Shown: positions 44,462 through 53,385 of the stretch, piece by piece
Numbering within the stretch: the first letter of the stretch is position 1
Layout of the letters: the number at the start of each line of letters is the position of its first letter
NCBI GenBank assembly: GCA_958295905.1
Contig: OY282382.1
Coordinates: 4,508,910 to 4,572,909 of the forward strand
DNA length: 64,000 nucleotides
From: an uncultured Vicinamibacterales bacterium
GTDB lineage: Bacteria; Acidobacteriota; Vicinamibacteria; Vicinamibacterales; UBA8438
Reading direction: 5' to 3'
The notes under the pieces: generated by a model
The model's database searches: none
What the model was told of the DNA's origin: nothing
What the model saw: the letters and a program-made list of their open reading frames with translations, nothing else
Program-made: the position numbers and the translations under genes

Positions 44462-45198
44462 CGGTCAATCGCCTCCACGAAAGCGGGCTCGTTGCCCGCC
44501 ACCCGCCCCGGAACCGGCGCGTGGTGATGTTCCAGATAGAGATATCCGCTGTAGAACCCGGTCCGGCCGGCGCGATGCTGCCGGTCCCGGACGTGAATGG
44601 TCAACGTTCTCGGCACCTGCGCGGCGTAGCAGTTGTCGCGGGCGGCGGTCCTCAGGTGCAGATACGCCATGCGCTGCTCCCGGGTCTGGCGATAGCGCGG
44701 GCGATCCGCGGACCCCACGTCCGAGTACGCGCCGCCCCGCATGTCGTCGAGGGGCGACGGCCGGTGGTTCGCCCGCCGCACCGCCCGCCGGTCGCCGGCC
44801 TCGACGAGCCGGCCCGCAATCGCCCGCGTCAGGCGGGACGTCGCAACGCACTCGTCCCGTCCGCACTCCGGATGATCGCCGACCTCTTCGACGAGATGGG
44901 CGACGGGGTCGCCGAGCCGCCCCTGCAGCTCGAGAACGTCCGGCGGCGGCTCGCCGAAGTGCACGATGCCGTCCACCTGCCGAATCACGTAGCAGTCGCC
45001 GGGATGCAGTTCGGCGACCTCGACCCCGTCGTGCTGCGCGGGGAGCACCCAGTGCCAAGTCTCGGGCGCCGGCCGCCAGTCGCGTTGGCCGGTGCCCGCG
45101 CGTCCCTCGATCACGGCCGCGCCGAGGGCGCAACCGGCCGCCGCCGCCGCGAGGCCCGCCGCCGCGTGCTGTCTCCGACCGCGGATCCGTTCGGGCAT
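44458..45198 (-). CDS. Uncharacterised exported protein coupled to the MBL hydrolase
   Basis: A 246-residue protein. The N-terminus has arginines then a hydrophobic, alanine-rich stretch with a cysteine (AGLAAAAAGCALGAAVIEG), suggestive of a lipoprotein or anchored leader. The body is polar with ETWHWVLPAQHDGVEVAELHPGDCYVIRQVDGIVHFGEP, four cysteines (PECGRDECVATS; CYAAQ) and a histidine-rich end (YLYLEHHHAPVPGRVAGNEPAF). I recognise no family. The ATGA overlap with the downstream MBL gene supports a real coding sequence. Confidence 0.6.
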   Translation of the reverse strand: MPERIRGRRQHAAAGLAAAAAGCALGAAVIEGRAGTGQRDWRPAPETWHWVLPAQHDGVEVAELHPGDCYVIRQVDGIVHFGEPPPDVLELQGRLGDPVAHLVEEVGDHPECGRDECVATSRLTRAIAGRLVEAGDRRAVRRANHRPSPLDDMRGGAYSDVGSADRPRYRQTREQRMAYLHLRTAARDNCYAAQVPRTLTIHVRDRQHRAGRTGFYSGYLYLEHHHAPVPGRVAGNEPAFVEAIDR

Positions 45199-45254
45199 GG
45201 TACGGCCATTCTAGCCCGGAATCGTCGCCCTGGGAGTTCGCGCCAGCGAAACTC

Positions 45255-45423
45255 CAGGACCATCCCACGCTCCGCCACCGCCGTGCGCAGGCAGCATCGT
45301 GGCGGTTTCTGAGGCTCCGGACGTGCGGAATCGGGGGTCTCACGCGGCGCCGGCCGGCAAGACGGTGGCGCCCCTTCGAATCGGGGGCGGGCCGTCACGC
45401 GCAGTCAGCGGAGGATGCTCCTG
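45255..45423. mobile_element. MITE-like element, copy 2 (169 bp, 9-bp target duplication)
   Basis: The same repeat as 20695-20867, with left end CAGGACCATCCCACGCT and right end complementary to CAGGAGCATCCTCCGCT. It is flanked by GCGAAACTC at 45246-45254 and 45424-45432. The interior matches copy 1 almost throughout (GCCACCGCCGTGCGCAGGC, GGCTCCGGACGTGCGGAATC). No coding potential. Confidence 0.75.
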
Positions 45424-45432
45424 GCGAAACTC

Positions 45433-45830
45433 CCAACGCAACCGCAAGGCCGCGCCGCGGCCGCCGGTTCCCGCCCAACCGACCCTCCGGCCGTCCGCGC
45501 CGTTCCACGGCCCAGACTCCTGCCCCGGAATCGTCGCCTGCCGCTCCGATTCCCGCGCGAGCAACCCCTCCGGCAGTCCGCGCTGTTCTGCCGCGCCAAG
45601 CCCTCACCCCGCGAGATCGCCGCCTGCGCTCCGGTCACGGCCCGACCCTCCCCAGGCGTCCGCAACGTTTCGCGGCGCCGGGCCGGGCTCCGAGTGGACG
45701 ATCACCGGGACCTCCGCCACGGATGCCCGCCCCGGCGAGCCGTAAACGGGGGGTGCGCACCCGATGCAGCCGGTGGCGGTATCATTGGCACTTCCATGAC
45801 GGCGATCGACACCTGCGAGGAGCGACGACG
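45433..45830. other. Intergenic region upstream of the PQQ dehydrogenase
   Basis: About 400 bases following MITE copy 2. Several frames stay open because of high GC, but none shows a recognisable protein. CCCGGAATCGTCGCC occurs at about 45215 and again near 45526. GAGGAG at 45817-45822 is the ribosome site of the next gene. Confidence 0.4.
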
Positions 45831-47873
45831 ATGATGCGACGGGCTCACCCGATGTGCTGGATGCTGGCCGCGGCGATGCTGGCCGCGCCGATGGCGGCCG
45901 CGCAACAGGGGGCGCCGGCCAACGGCGAGTGGCCCACCTACGGCGGCGACCTCGGCAGCACCAAATACTCGCCGCTCGACCAGATCGACGCCGCCAACTT
46001 CGGCGACCTCGAGATCGCTTGGCGCTGGCAGTCGGCCGACGCCTGGGTCAGCAAGACGACCCCGGACGGGGGCGAGTGGCGGGCGAGGTCGGACGTCATC
46101 TTCGAGGCGCTCGACCGGGAAGACCCCGAGCGCTGGCGCGACCGCCAGCCGCCCTACACGAACAACCTCAAGGCCACCCCGCTGATGGTCGGCGGACGGC
46201 TGTTCATCAACATGCCGACGTCGCAGGGCGCCGCGGTGGACGCCGCCACCGGCGAGACCCTCTGGGTCTACAACCCCAAGACCTACGAGGCCGGCACCAC
46301 CACGATGACCGCGCGCTGGAACCAGCGCGGCGTCGCCTACTGGACCGACGGGTCGTCGGAGCGCGTCTTCTGGGGCACGAGCAACGGCTTCCTGATCTGC
46401 GTGGAGGCGGCCACGGGGCGCCCGTGCGCCGACTTCGGCGAGAACGGCCGCGTCGACCTGACCCGCGACCTCCCCCGCGCCGCCCGCGGCGACCGGGACT
46501 GGCTGAACGCCCTGCTCTACTCCGTGCAGTCCCCGCCGCTGGTGGTCGGCGACACCATCATCACCCCGTCGTCCATCTCGTCGTACAACATCACGCGGGA
46601 GGCCCCGCCGGGCTGGATGCGGGGGTTCGACGCGCGCTCCGGCCGCACCCAGTGGACGTTCCACACGATTCCCCAGGGCGACGAGTTCGGCAACGACACG
46701 TGGGGCGGCGACTCGTGGCGGGTCACCGGCAAGGTCGGGGTGTGGTCGATGATGAGCGCCGACCCCGAGCTGGGCCTCGTATATCTGCCGACCAACACCC
46801 CGGCCCCCGACTACTACGGCGGACACCGGCCGGGCGAGAACCTGTTCGCCGAGAGCGTGGTGGCGCTGGACATCGAGACCGGCCAGCGCGAATGGCACTT
46901 TCAAGCGGTGCACCACGGGCTGTGGGACTACGACTTCCCCGCCGCGCCGAACCTCGTCGACATCGAGGTGGACGGACGTCCCGTCAAGGCGCTGGCCCAG
47001 GTGAGCAAACAGGGGTTCCTGTACGTCTTCGACCGGGTCACCGGCGAGCCCGTCTGGCCCATCGAGGAACGCCCCGTCCCCACCGACACGGACATCCCCG
47101 GCGAGGCGGTCTGGCCCACCCAGCCCTTCCCCACCCGGCCCGCGCCGTTCGAGTACCAGGGGGCCACCATCGACGACCTCGCCGACTTCACGCCAGAGAT
47201 CCGCCGGATGGCGATCGACGCGGTCGAAGGGTTCCGGCTGGGGCCGCTGTTCACGCCGCAGAGCCTCAGCGGCACCATTCAGCGTCCCAGCGCCGGAGGG
47301 GGCGCCAACTGGTCGGGGGCCGGGGTCGACCCCGAGACCGGCCTCCTCTACGTGCCGTCGGTCAACGCCTTCAGCGTGCGTAACTACCGCGACCCCGAGC
47401 CCGGCGAGGGCGCGACCCTGAACATCATCGAGGCCCGCGGGGCCGGCACCCGGTCGCCGACGATGCCCCAGGGCCTGCCCCTGTTCAAGCCGCCCTACTC
47501 GCGGATGACGGCGATCGACCTGAACACCGGAGAGCACGCGTGGATGAAACCGCTGGGCGACGGCGACCGGGTGCGGAACCACCCGATGCTGCGCGACCTC
47601 GACCTGCCGCCGGTGGGCGGCGACGGCAGCCGCAGCGGGCCGCTGGTGACCCCGACCCTGCTCGTCTATGCGCTGACCACCGGCGGATCGACGGGCGGCC
47701 CCCGGCTGCTCGCGGTCGACAAGGCCACCGGCCGGGAGCTCGCGTCGGTGGACATCCCGCGCGGGGCCATCGGCACCCCGATGACCTATCTCCTCGACGG
47801 GCGGCAGCACATCGCCCTGACCGTCGGCGGCTCGCCGGTGCCCGAGCTGATCGTGCTGGCCCTGCCGGAGTAG
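45831..47873 (+). CDS. Exported PQQ-dependent (quinoprotein) dehydrogenase
   Basis: A 680-residue periplasmic quinoprotein. A leader (MMRRAHPMCWMLAAAMLAAPMAAAQ) is followed by the family start NGEWPTYGGDLGSTKYSPLDQI. Eight tryptophan-docking blades are visible (GETLWVYNPKTY, FDARSGRTQWTFHT, DIETGQREWHFQAVHHGLWDYDFPAAPNLVDI, DKATGRELASVDIP). The HHGLWDYDxP and GGANWSGAGVDPETGLLYVPS segments match the glucose/alcohol dehydrogenase group without a C-terminal haem domain. It oxidises an alcohol or aldose with electrons to the respiratory chain; the substrate is not predictable. GAGGAG stands 8 bases before ATG 45831. Confidence 0.92.
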   Translation: MMRRAHPMCWMLAAAMLAAPMAAAQQGAPANGEWPTYGGDLGSTKYSPLDQIDAANFGDLEIAWRWQSADAWVSKTTPDGGEWRARSDVIFEALDREDPERWRDRQPPYTNNLKATPLMVGGRLFINMPTSQGAAVDAATGETLWVYNPKTYEAGTTTMTARWNQRGVAYWTDGSSERVFWGTSNGFLICVEAATGRPCADFGENGRVDLTRDLPRAARGDRDWLNALLYSVQSPPLVVGDTIITPSSISSYNITREAPPGWMRGFDARSGRTQWTFHTIPQGDEFGNDTWGGDSWRVTGKVGVWSMMSADPELGLVYLPTNTPAPDYYGGHRPGENLFAESVVALDIETGQREWHFQAVHHGLWDYDFPAAPNLVDIEVDGRPVKALAQVSKQGFLYVFDRVTGEPVWPIEERPVPTDTDIPGEAVWPTQPFPTRPAPFEYQGATIDDLADFTPEIRRMAIDAVEGFRLGPLFTPQSLSGTIQRPSAGGGANWSGAGVDPETGLLYVPSVNAFSVRNYRDPEPGEGATLNIIEARGAGTRSPTMPQGLPLFKPPYSRMTAIDLNTGEHAWMKPLGDGDRVRNHPMLRDLDLPPVGGDGSRSGPLVTPTLLVYALTTGGSTGGPRLLAVDKATGRELASVDIPRGAIGTPMTYLLDGRQHIALTVGGSPVPELIVLALPE

Positions 47874-48016
47874 CGGTCGGCAAGCGTCGAAACATGATCA
47901 TGGTCGCCAACCCTGCTGAACAACCACCCGCGGCGGAAGACCCCGCGGCATTCGACCGGCGATGCATCCTGCTCGACCGCGTTGTCGGGCGGTGCTGCGG
48001 CGCTCCGTGGTCACCC

Positions 48017-51000
48017 ATGCCCGGTATGCCCCCTCGTCACGCCTCGTCAGGCACGGGCGTTCTGCGCCCGCGGGCGCCCTTACCGCCCGCGGGCGCACCT
48101 GCCGGTCGCGGTGCGACGCGGGGTTCCGCCACGGGCTGTCCGGCACCGCGCCCCGCCCCCCTCCGCGCCGCGCTGCGCCGGCTGATCGCGGCCGCCGCGG
48201 CGCTGGTCCTGCTCGCGGCCGCGGCGCCGGACGCGGCGGCCCAGGCGGGGGCGACGACCGGGGTCATCCGGGGCATGGTCCGCGACCCGATCGGGCAGCC
48301 GGTGCCGGGCGCGGTGCTCATCATCCTGCACCGCGAGACCGACCTGCAGACCATAATCGAAACGACGCCGGCCGGCGCGTTCGTGCGAACGCTCCTGCCG
48401 CCGGGCACCTACGACCTGACGGTGACCGCCGACGGCGGGTACGGCGTCGAGCGCCTCGAAGGCGCGGCGCTGCGCGTCGGCGAGACTCTCGACCTCTCGA
48501 TCGACCTGCGGGTGGTGGCGGCGGAGACGGTCACGGTGGCCGCCGACGGCGCGTTGCTGGTCTCGACGGCCGACGTCACGAGTTCGCAGCGGGTGGCCGA
48601 GGAGGTCGTCGACCGGCTCCCCAGCAACGGCCGCAACTACCTCGACCTGGCCCTGCTGACGCCGGGGGCGTCGATCTCGCAGGGCCCGGACGGCGACGTG
48701 CTCAACATCGCCGGCCAGCGCGGCATCTTCAACAACATCATCGTGGACGGCGCCGACTTCAACAATCCGTTCTTCGGCGAGCAGCGGGGCGGGCAGCGGC
48801 CCGCGTTCACCTTCAACCAGGACGCGATCGAAGAGATCGTGGTGGTCAACCAGGGCGCGACGGCCGAGTTCGGCCGCTCGGCCGGCGGCTTCGTCAACGT
48901 GATCACCAAGTCGGGCACGAACGATGCGAGCGGCTCGGCCCACTACTATGGGCAGTGGGACGAAATCTCCGCCGCCTACCCGCGCGGGCGCGGCGGCAGG
49001 CCCGACTTCGGGCGCAACCAGTTCGGCGGCACCCTCGGCGGCCCCCTCGTGCGCGACCGCGCGTTCTACTTCCTCGCCTACGACCAGCAGGCGGCGGCCG
49101 AGACCCGGCAGATCGAGCGGCAGGTCGTGAACCGGGCCGAGCTCGGCCGGCTCGAGACGTTCCTGCAATCCCGGTGGCCGGGCCTGTTCGACGACGAGTT
49201 CGGGCCCATCCGGCGCACCGACGACGCCCGGTCGTTCCTCGCCAAGGTCGACGTCACCCTCGACGCCCGCCACCAGCTCACCGGGAAGTACAACCACACG
49301 TGGGCGGAGCAGGTGAACGGCACCTTCGACGTCGACGCGTGGGGACGCTCGGCCAACGGGATCGAGGGGGACCGGTCGCACGCCTTCAACGCCGGCCTCC
49401 GCTCGCTGCTCGGCAACACCCTCTCCAACGAGTTCCGCGTGCAGTGGGCGCGCGAGCACCGGCCGCGCTGGTACGACGGCCCGCTGATGCCGGGGGCGGC
49501 GCGGCCCGGCCCGCCGCAGTTCGACCGGCTCGGGGGACGGCCGTTCCCCGACCTCGGCATGGACTTCGCGGACGGCTTCCGCATCGGACTCCCGTTCTTC
49601 CTGCCCGTCGACCCGTCGTACGACACGCGCCTGCAGGCGCTCGACAACGCCTCGGTCCTGCTGGGCCGCCACCTCGTCAAGGCCGGCGTCGAGTACAACC
49701 GGACCGGCGCCATGCAGCAGTTCATCGGTTTCGCGAACAGCCGCTACCTCTTCGACTCGGTCGACGGGTTCATGAACTTCGTGACGCGGGGCCACCGCTA
49801 CGTCACCTGCTCGGACGGGTCGGGCAGCGACGCCGGCGTCTGCCCCGCCGGAGCCGAGATCACCGGACCGGTGCTGCTCTACCTGCAGTCGGCGACGGTG
49901 CCGGGGGTCCCCCCCGACCAGCTCGGGCGGCAACAGCTCCGCACGCAGGAGCTGGGGCTCTTTCTGCAGGACACCTGGACCCCGCACGACCGGCTGACGC
50001 TCGACCTCGGCCTCCGCTGGGAGGGCACGTGGCACCCCGACGTGTTCGTCGCGCCGGAGGATACGTTCTTCGCGCCCTATCTCGACGATCCCCGCTTTCC
50101 GTCCGACGGCCGGATTCCCCACGACCTCGACAACTTCCAGCCCCGTCTGGGGCTGGCGTGGGACGCCGGCGGCGACGGACGCACGGTGGTGCGGGCCAAC
50201 GCCGGGTCCTACGTCGCGCGCATCCCGATGCTCGTCTTCGCGGGGCACCGCACCACCAACGGCGCCTTTCAGCAGATCATCTTCCGCAGCAGCGCCGCCT
50301 CGCCCGCGCTCGGACCGGTGCCGTCCCTCGACCGGCAGATCGACGGCTCGGCGACCCTGCCGTTCCTGCCGGACATCCAGGTCGCCGACCGCAACCTGGA
50401 GCTGCCGCGCACCTGGTCGTTCAGCGCCGCCGTCGATCGGGACCTCGGGCGCGGCCTCGCCGCCGGCGTCACCGTCACCCGCGCCCGGACCGACAACCTG
50501 TTCCGATTCGTCAACCGCAACGATCCCGTCCTCGGCGCGCCTTTCGGGGTCGGGACCCACCCCGCGGGCGGTGGACTGGGCGCCCTGACCGTGGCCGAGA
50601 GCAGCGCCCGCTCGCGCTATCAAGGCGTGACGGTGGGCCTGCGGGGGCGGAACGCGTTCGGGGGCCGGCTCACGTTCGAGACGAACTACACGCTCGCGTT
50701 CGACCGCTCGGACGACGACAACGAACGCGATCCGTTCTCCTTCCGCTATGCGAGCGCCGCCGACCTCGCGCCGGAGTACGGCTGGTCCGACCGCGACCGG
50801 CGCCATGGGGTGAACGGCTACGTCCTGCTCACCCTCCCCGGCGACATCCGCTTCGACAACGCGTTCCAGTACCTGTCGGCGTCACCCGTCTCCGCCCGGT
50901 GCGCCGAGCCGGGCGCCCGCGCCGCGCAGCCATCGGACCGGCTCTGCGCCGACGGATCGATCCTCCAGCGCAACACGCTGCGGCGGGACAACGAGTTCGT

Positions 51001-51205
51001 CACCTGGGACCTCCGGCTCGCCCGGCGCTTCCCGCTGGCCGACGGCGTCGCCGTCGAGCCGGTCTTCGAGGTGTTCAACGTCCTGAACGCCGACAACATC
51101 CTCGACACCGCCCAGGGGTCGCTGCTCTTCAACTTCGACGGCACGATCCGGAGCGGGCTCGGCGACACCCGCCGCGCCCAGGTGGGGGTCAATGTCCGTT
51201 TCTGA
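48017..51205 (+). CDS. TonB-dependent receptor, Oar-like, with carboxypeptidase-regulatory domain
   Basis: About 1,062 residues. A signal-like segment (LRRLIAAAAALVLLAAAAPDAAAQ) is followed by a CarboxypepD_reg domain (GMVRDPIGQPVPGAVLIILHRET). The plug follows (SNGRNYLDLALLTPGASI, IDG-like IIVDGADFNNPFFGEQRGG, FGRSAGGFVNVITKSGTN), then a beta-barrel ending VGVNVRF. This is the Oar-type outer-membrane receptor common in Acidobacteriota, probably for a large polymer or peptide. The start is unclear: ATG 48017 is the nearest to the leader but leaves a basic 50-residue extension, and ATG 47894 is possible. The sequence 47944-47984 also occurs upstream of another gene, arguing for a start after it. 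Confidence 0.85.
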   Translation: MPGMPPRHASSGTGVLRPRAPLPPAGAPAGRGATRGSATGCPAPRPAPLRAALRRLIAAAAALVLLAAAAPDAAAQAGATTGVIRGMVRDPIGQPVPGAVLIILHRETDLQTIIETTPAGAFVRTLLPPGTYDLTVTADGGYGVERLEGAALRVGETLDLSIDLRVVAAETVTVAADGALLVSTADVTSSQRVAEEVVDRLPSNGRNYLDLALLTPGASISQGPDGDVLNIAGQRGIFNNIIVDGADFNNPFFGEQRGGQRPAFTFNQDAIEEIVVVNQGATAEFGRSAGGFVNVITKSGTNDASGSAHYYGQWDEISAAYPRGRGGRPDFGRNQFGGTLGGPLVRDRAFYFLAYDQQAAAETRQIERQVVNRAELGRLETFLQSRWPGLFDDEFGPIRRTDDARSFLAKVDVTLDARHQLTGKYNHTWAEQVNGTFDVDAWGRSANGIEGDRSHAFNAGLRSLLGNTLSNEFRVQWAREHRPRWYDGPLMPGAARPGPPQFDRLGGRPFPDLGMDFADGFRIGLPFFLPVDPSYDTRLQALDNASVLLGRHLVKAGVEYNRTGAMQQFIGFANSRYLFDSVDGFMNFVTRGHRYVTCSDGSGSDAGVCPAGAEITGPVLLYLQSATVPGVPPDQLGRQQLRTQELGLFLQDTWTPHDRLTLDLGLRWEGTWHPDVFVAPEDTFFAPYLDDPRFPSDGRIPHDLDNFQPRLGLAWDAGGDGRTVVRANAGSYVARIPMLVFAGHRTTNGAFQQIIFRSSAASPALGPVPSLDRQIDGSATLPFLPDIQVADRNLELPRTWSFSAAVDRDLGRGLAAGVTVTRARTDNLFRFVNRNDPVLGAPFGVGTHPAGGGLGALTVAESSARSRYQGVTVGLRGRNAFGGRLTFETNYTLAFDRSDDDNERDPFSFRYASAADLAPEYGWSDRDRRHGVNGYVLLTLPGDIRFDNAFQYLSASPVSARCAEPGARAAQPSDRLCADGSILQRNTLRRDNEFVTWDLRLARRFPLADGVAVEPVFEVFNVLNADNILDTAQGSLLFNFDGTIRSGLGDTRRAQVGVNVRF

Positions 51206-52184
51206 GCCCTGCCCCATCGTCTTCGACACCGACTCGGCCGTCTTCAACGACGACGCCGCGGCCCTCGCGATGCTGCTCGGCCGGCCCGACCGGGTCGAGG
51301 TGCTCGGGGTCACGGTGGTCGCCGGCAACCACACGGCGCCCCAGGGGGCCGAGCACATGCTGCACCTGCTGGAGCTGGCGGGGGCGGCGGATGTCCCCCT
51401 GCACCTCGGTGCGCGCGCCCCCCTCGTCAACACCCCGGAACGGGCGGCCCGGCACGAAGCGCGGTGGGGGCCGATCGCGTTCAAGGGCGCCTTCGACGCG
51501 GAACCCGACGTGCGCCCGCCGCACGGGGGACGCTTCGCCGCCGTCCGTCCCCGGCCGGCCGACGCGGCTTCCTTCATCATCGACACCATCGAGCGTCGGC
51601 CGAACGAAATCACCCTCGTCGCCGTCGGCCCCATGACGAACCTCGCGCAGGTGTTCCGCGCGCGCCCGGACCTCGCGCCGAGAGTCAAGCGTCTCGTCTT
51701 CATGGGCGGGGCCGCGCGCGTGCCCGGCAACGTGACGCCCGCCGCGGAGTTCAACATCTGGTTCGATCCGGACGCGGCGGCCGAGGTCCTCCGCGCCGGC
51801 GTGCCCTCGCTCGTGATGTTCGGCCTCGACGTCACGAACCACGCCCCGGTGCGCAAGCCGCTGTTCGACCGCATCGTGGCGGTCGGCACCCCGCTCACCC
51901 GGCTCATGCAGCGCGACATGGGGCCGCGCTACGCCCGCGACCCCGCCGCCACGCACTACGTGTGGGACTGCATCACCGCGGCCTGGCTCATCGACCCGTC
52001 GGTGGTGACGGTATCGGAATCGCTGCCGATCGCGGTCGAGACGGCGTTCGGCCCCACCTGCGGCGCCACCTCGGTGACGGCGCCCGACGATGCCCGCGCC
52101 CGGCTCGTCGAGGTGATGCTCGATCTCGACGTCGGCGCCTTCTATGATCTGTACGAGGAGCTGCTGACGGTTCCGCGACCGTGA
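51192..52184 (+). CDS. Inosine-uridine-preferring nucleoside hydrolase-family protein
   Basis: A 330-residue IU-nucleoside N-ribohydrolase. The calcium-binding start is VFDTDSAVFNDDAAALAML, and VVAGNHT, ITLVAVGPMTNLAQVF, RLVFMGGAARVPGNVTPAAEFNIWFDPDAA and FGLDVTN follow. The acidic cluster is kept, although the usual DxDxxxDD reads DTDSAVFNDD. It hydrolyses the N-glycosidic bond of nucleosides in salvage. Its ATG lies 14 bases inside the end of the TonB receptor gene (different frame), so translation is coupled and a functional link with uptake is possible. Confidence 0.92.
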   Translation: MSVSEPCPIVFDTDSAVFNDDAAALAMLLGRPDRVEVLGVTVVAGNHTAPQGAEHMLHLLELAGAADVPLHLGARAPLVNTPERAARHEARWGPIAFKGAFDAEPDVRPPHGGRFAAVRPRPADAASFIIDTIERRPNEITLVAVGPMTNLAQVFRARPDLAPRVKRLVFMGGAARVPGNVTPAAEFNIWFDPDAAAEVLRAGVPSLVMFGLDVTNHAPVRKPLFDRIVAVGTPLTRLMQRDMGPRYARDPAATHYVWDCITAAWLIDPSVVTVSESLPIAVETAFGPTCGATSVTAPDDARARLVEVMLDLDVGAFYDLYEELLTVPRP

Positions 52185-52263
52185 TCAGGCGCCGGTTCCG
52201 TCCCGGAGCGCGAGCGGGGGACCCTTGGGAACCCTTGTGTCCGGTCCGTCCTGGAGTGTTGGG

Positions 52264-52422
52264 ATGGAGGCGATGCGGGAACTCGCACCCTGGCTGACGC
52301 CGGCTCTGGTTATCGCCTTGTTCGCTTGGCTCCGCACCGACCTCCGCCAACTCCGGCGCGAAGTGAACAGCCGCTTCGACGACATGATCCTCGCCGGGCG
52401 CCGCGACCGGGAAGCGGCCTGA
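52264..52422 (+). CDS. Small membrane protein, shortened paralogue
   Basis: A 52-residue protein: MEAMRELAPWLTPALVIALF (membrane helix), then LRTDLRQLRREVNSRFDDM and a junction to ILAGRRDREAA. It is a tandem copy of the next gene that lost 27 residues of coiled coil in frame. No family assignment; such DUF-like proteins are probably oligomeric membrane anchors. Confidence 0.6.
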   Translation: MEAMRELAPWLTPALVIALFAWLRTDLRQLRREVNSRFDDMILAGRRDREAA

Positions 52423-52470
52423 ACGCCGCGCCCGCGACCCTTGGTGTCCGGTCCGTCCGGGAGTGTTAGG

Positions 52471-52710
52471 ATGGAGGGGATGCGGGGACTCGCACCCTGG
52501 CTGACGCCGGCTCTGGTTATCGCCCTGTTCGCTTGGCTCCGCACCGACCTCCGCCAACTCCGGCGCGAAGTGAACAGCCGCTTCGACGACATGAACGGCC
52601 GCTTCGATGAAGTCGGCCGCCAGATCGGCGATCTGCGCGAGCGCATGGCGAAGCTGGAGGGCGCCCTGGAAGGCTTCCTCGCCGGGCGCCGCGACCGGGA
52701 AGCGGCCTGA
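52471..52710 (+). CDS. Small membrane / coiled-coil protein
   Basis: A 79-residue protein: one membrane helix (PALVIALFAWL), then a heptad-like coiled coil LRQLRREVNSRFDDMNGRFD and GRQIGDLRERMAKLEGALEG, ending LAGRRDREAA. Its upstream bases (GTCCGGTCCGTCC...GGATGGAGG) are repeated before the preceding paralogue, so the whole transcription/translation start was duplicated. Function unknown. Confidence 0.65.
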   Translation: MEGMRGLAPWLTPALVIALFAWLRTDLRQLRREVNSRFDDMNGRFDEVGRQIGDLRERMAKLEGALEGFLAGRRDREAA

Positions 52711-52847
52711 ACGCCGCGCCCGCGACCGACCGGCGCTCATCACCGACGGCGCACGGCGCCGGCGGACAGGCCGGGCGCAGCCCGGTCCCCGACCGATGGT
52801 CGCTCATCGCCGGCGGTGCACGGCGCTGCCAGACAGGCCGTCCCGAC

Positions 52848-53234
52848 TCACTGGGCCGCGGCGACGGTGGCCTGGAACTGGATCGATGCGGTGTCGTCGT
52901 CGTTGTCGGTCACGGTATAGCTGTAGGTGGTCGCCGTCTTCGCGGCGGTCGGGGTGCCGGCGATGACTCGCGTGGCGGCGTTGAAGGTCAGTCCGGCGGG
53001 AAGCGCCGGCGAGAGGCCGTAGGTCAGCGGCGTGTTCCCCCCGCGCGCGGCCGGCAACGAAAGCTGAACGGCGGTGCCGACCGTCCAAGTCTGGTTCGCG
53101 ACGAACTCCGCGAACGACGGCTGCAGGTCATCCTCGTCGGGCGAGAAAGGATTGAGAGAACTGACGGAATCACACCCCCCGAGCAAGCCCGGCGAGGCGA
53201 CCAGCATCATCGACAGCAAAACGTTTCGGCTCAT
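52848..53234 (-). CDS. Lipoprotein with putative Ig-like (He_PIG) domain
   Basis: A 128-residue protein. The lipoprotein signal is MSRNVLLSMMLVASPGLLGGC (lipobox LLGGC), followed by an acidic linker (NPFSPDEDDLQPSF) and one putative-Ig domain: VGTAVQLSLPAARGGNTPLTYGLSPALPAGLTFNAATRVIAGTPTAA, YTVTDNDDDTASIQFQATV. This matches cadherin-like/dystroglycan-type Ig modules. Surface-anchored binding module; no partner visible. AGGGGAAGC precedes ATG 53234. Confidence 0.85.
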   Translation of the reverse strand: MSRNVLLSMMLVASPGLLGGCDSVSSLNPFSPDEDDLQPSFAEFVANQTWTVGTAVQLSLPAARGGNTPLTYGLSPALPAGLTFNAATRVIAGTPTAAKTATTYSYTVTDNDDDTASIQFQATVAAAQ

Positions 53235-53385
53235 GCTTCCCCTGTGAAGTGTGGAGCGGACACCCTCTCCCCCGCCGTGAACGCAATCCGTGCGACCACG
53301 ACGTACATGGTACTCCAGCCGCCCGTGAAGCAGCCATGCCGCGCGGGGAGCCGCGGGCGCCGCGCATCGGGGTAAACTTCTGGCC

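Larger units (their letters stand above)
52230..52727 (+). repeat. Tandem duplication of a small-gene unit
   Basis: Two units (about 52230-52437 and 52438-52727) include matching upstream bases, gene body and downstream GAACGCCGCGCCCGCGACC. They differ by a few substitutions and an 81-base in-frame deletion in the first unit. Confidence 0.8.

Noticed and set aside
44465..45343. Longer minus-strand frame overlapping the uncharacterised exported protein
   Set aside because: Strongly arginine/glycine-rich with no leader and no coupling to the MBL gene. The frame ending at 44458 overlaps the next start by ATGA.
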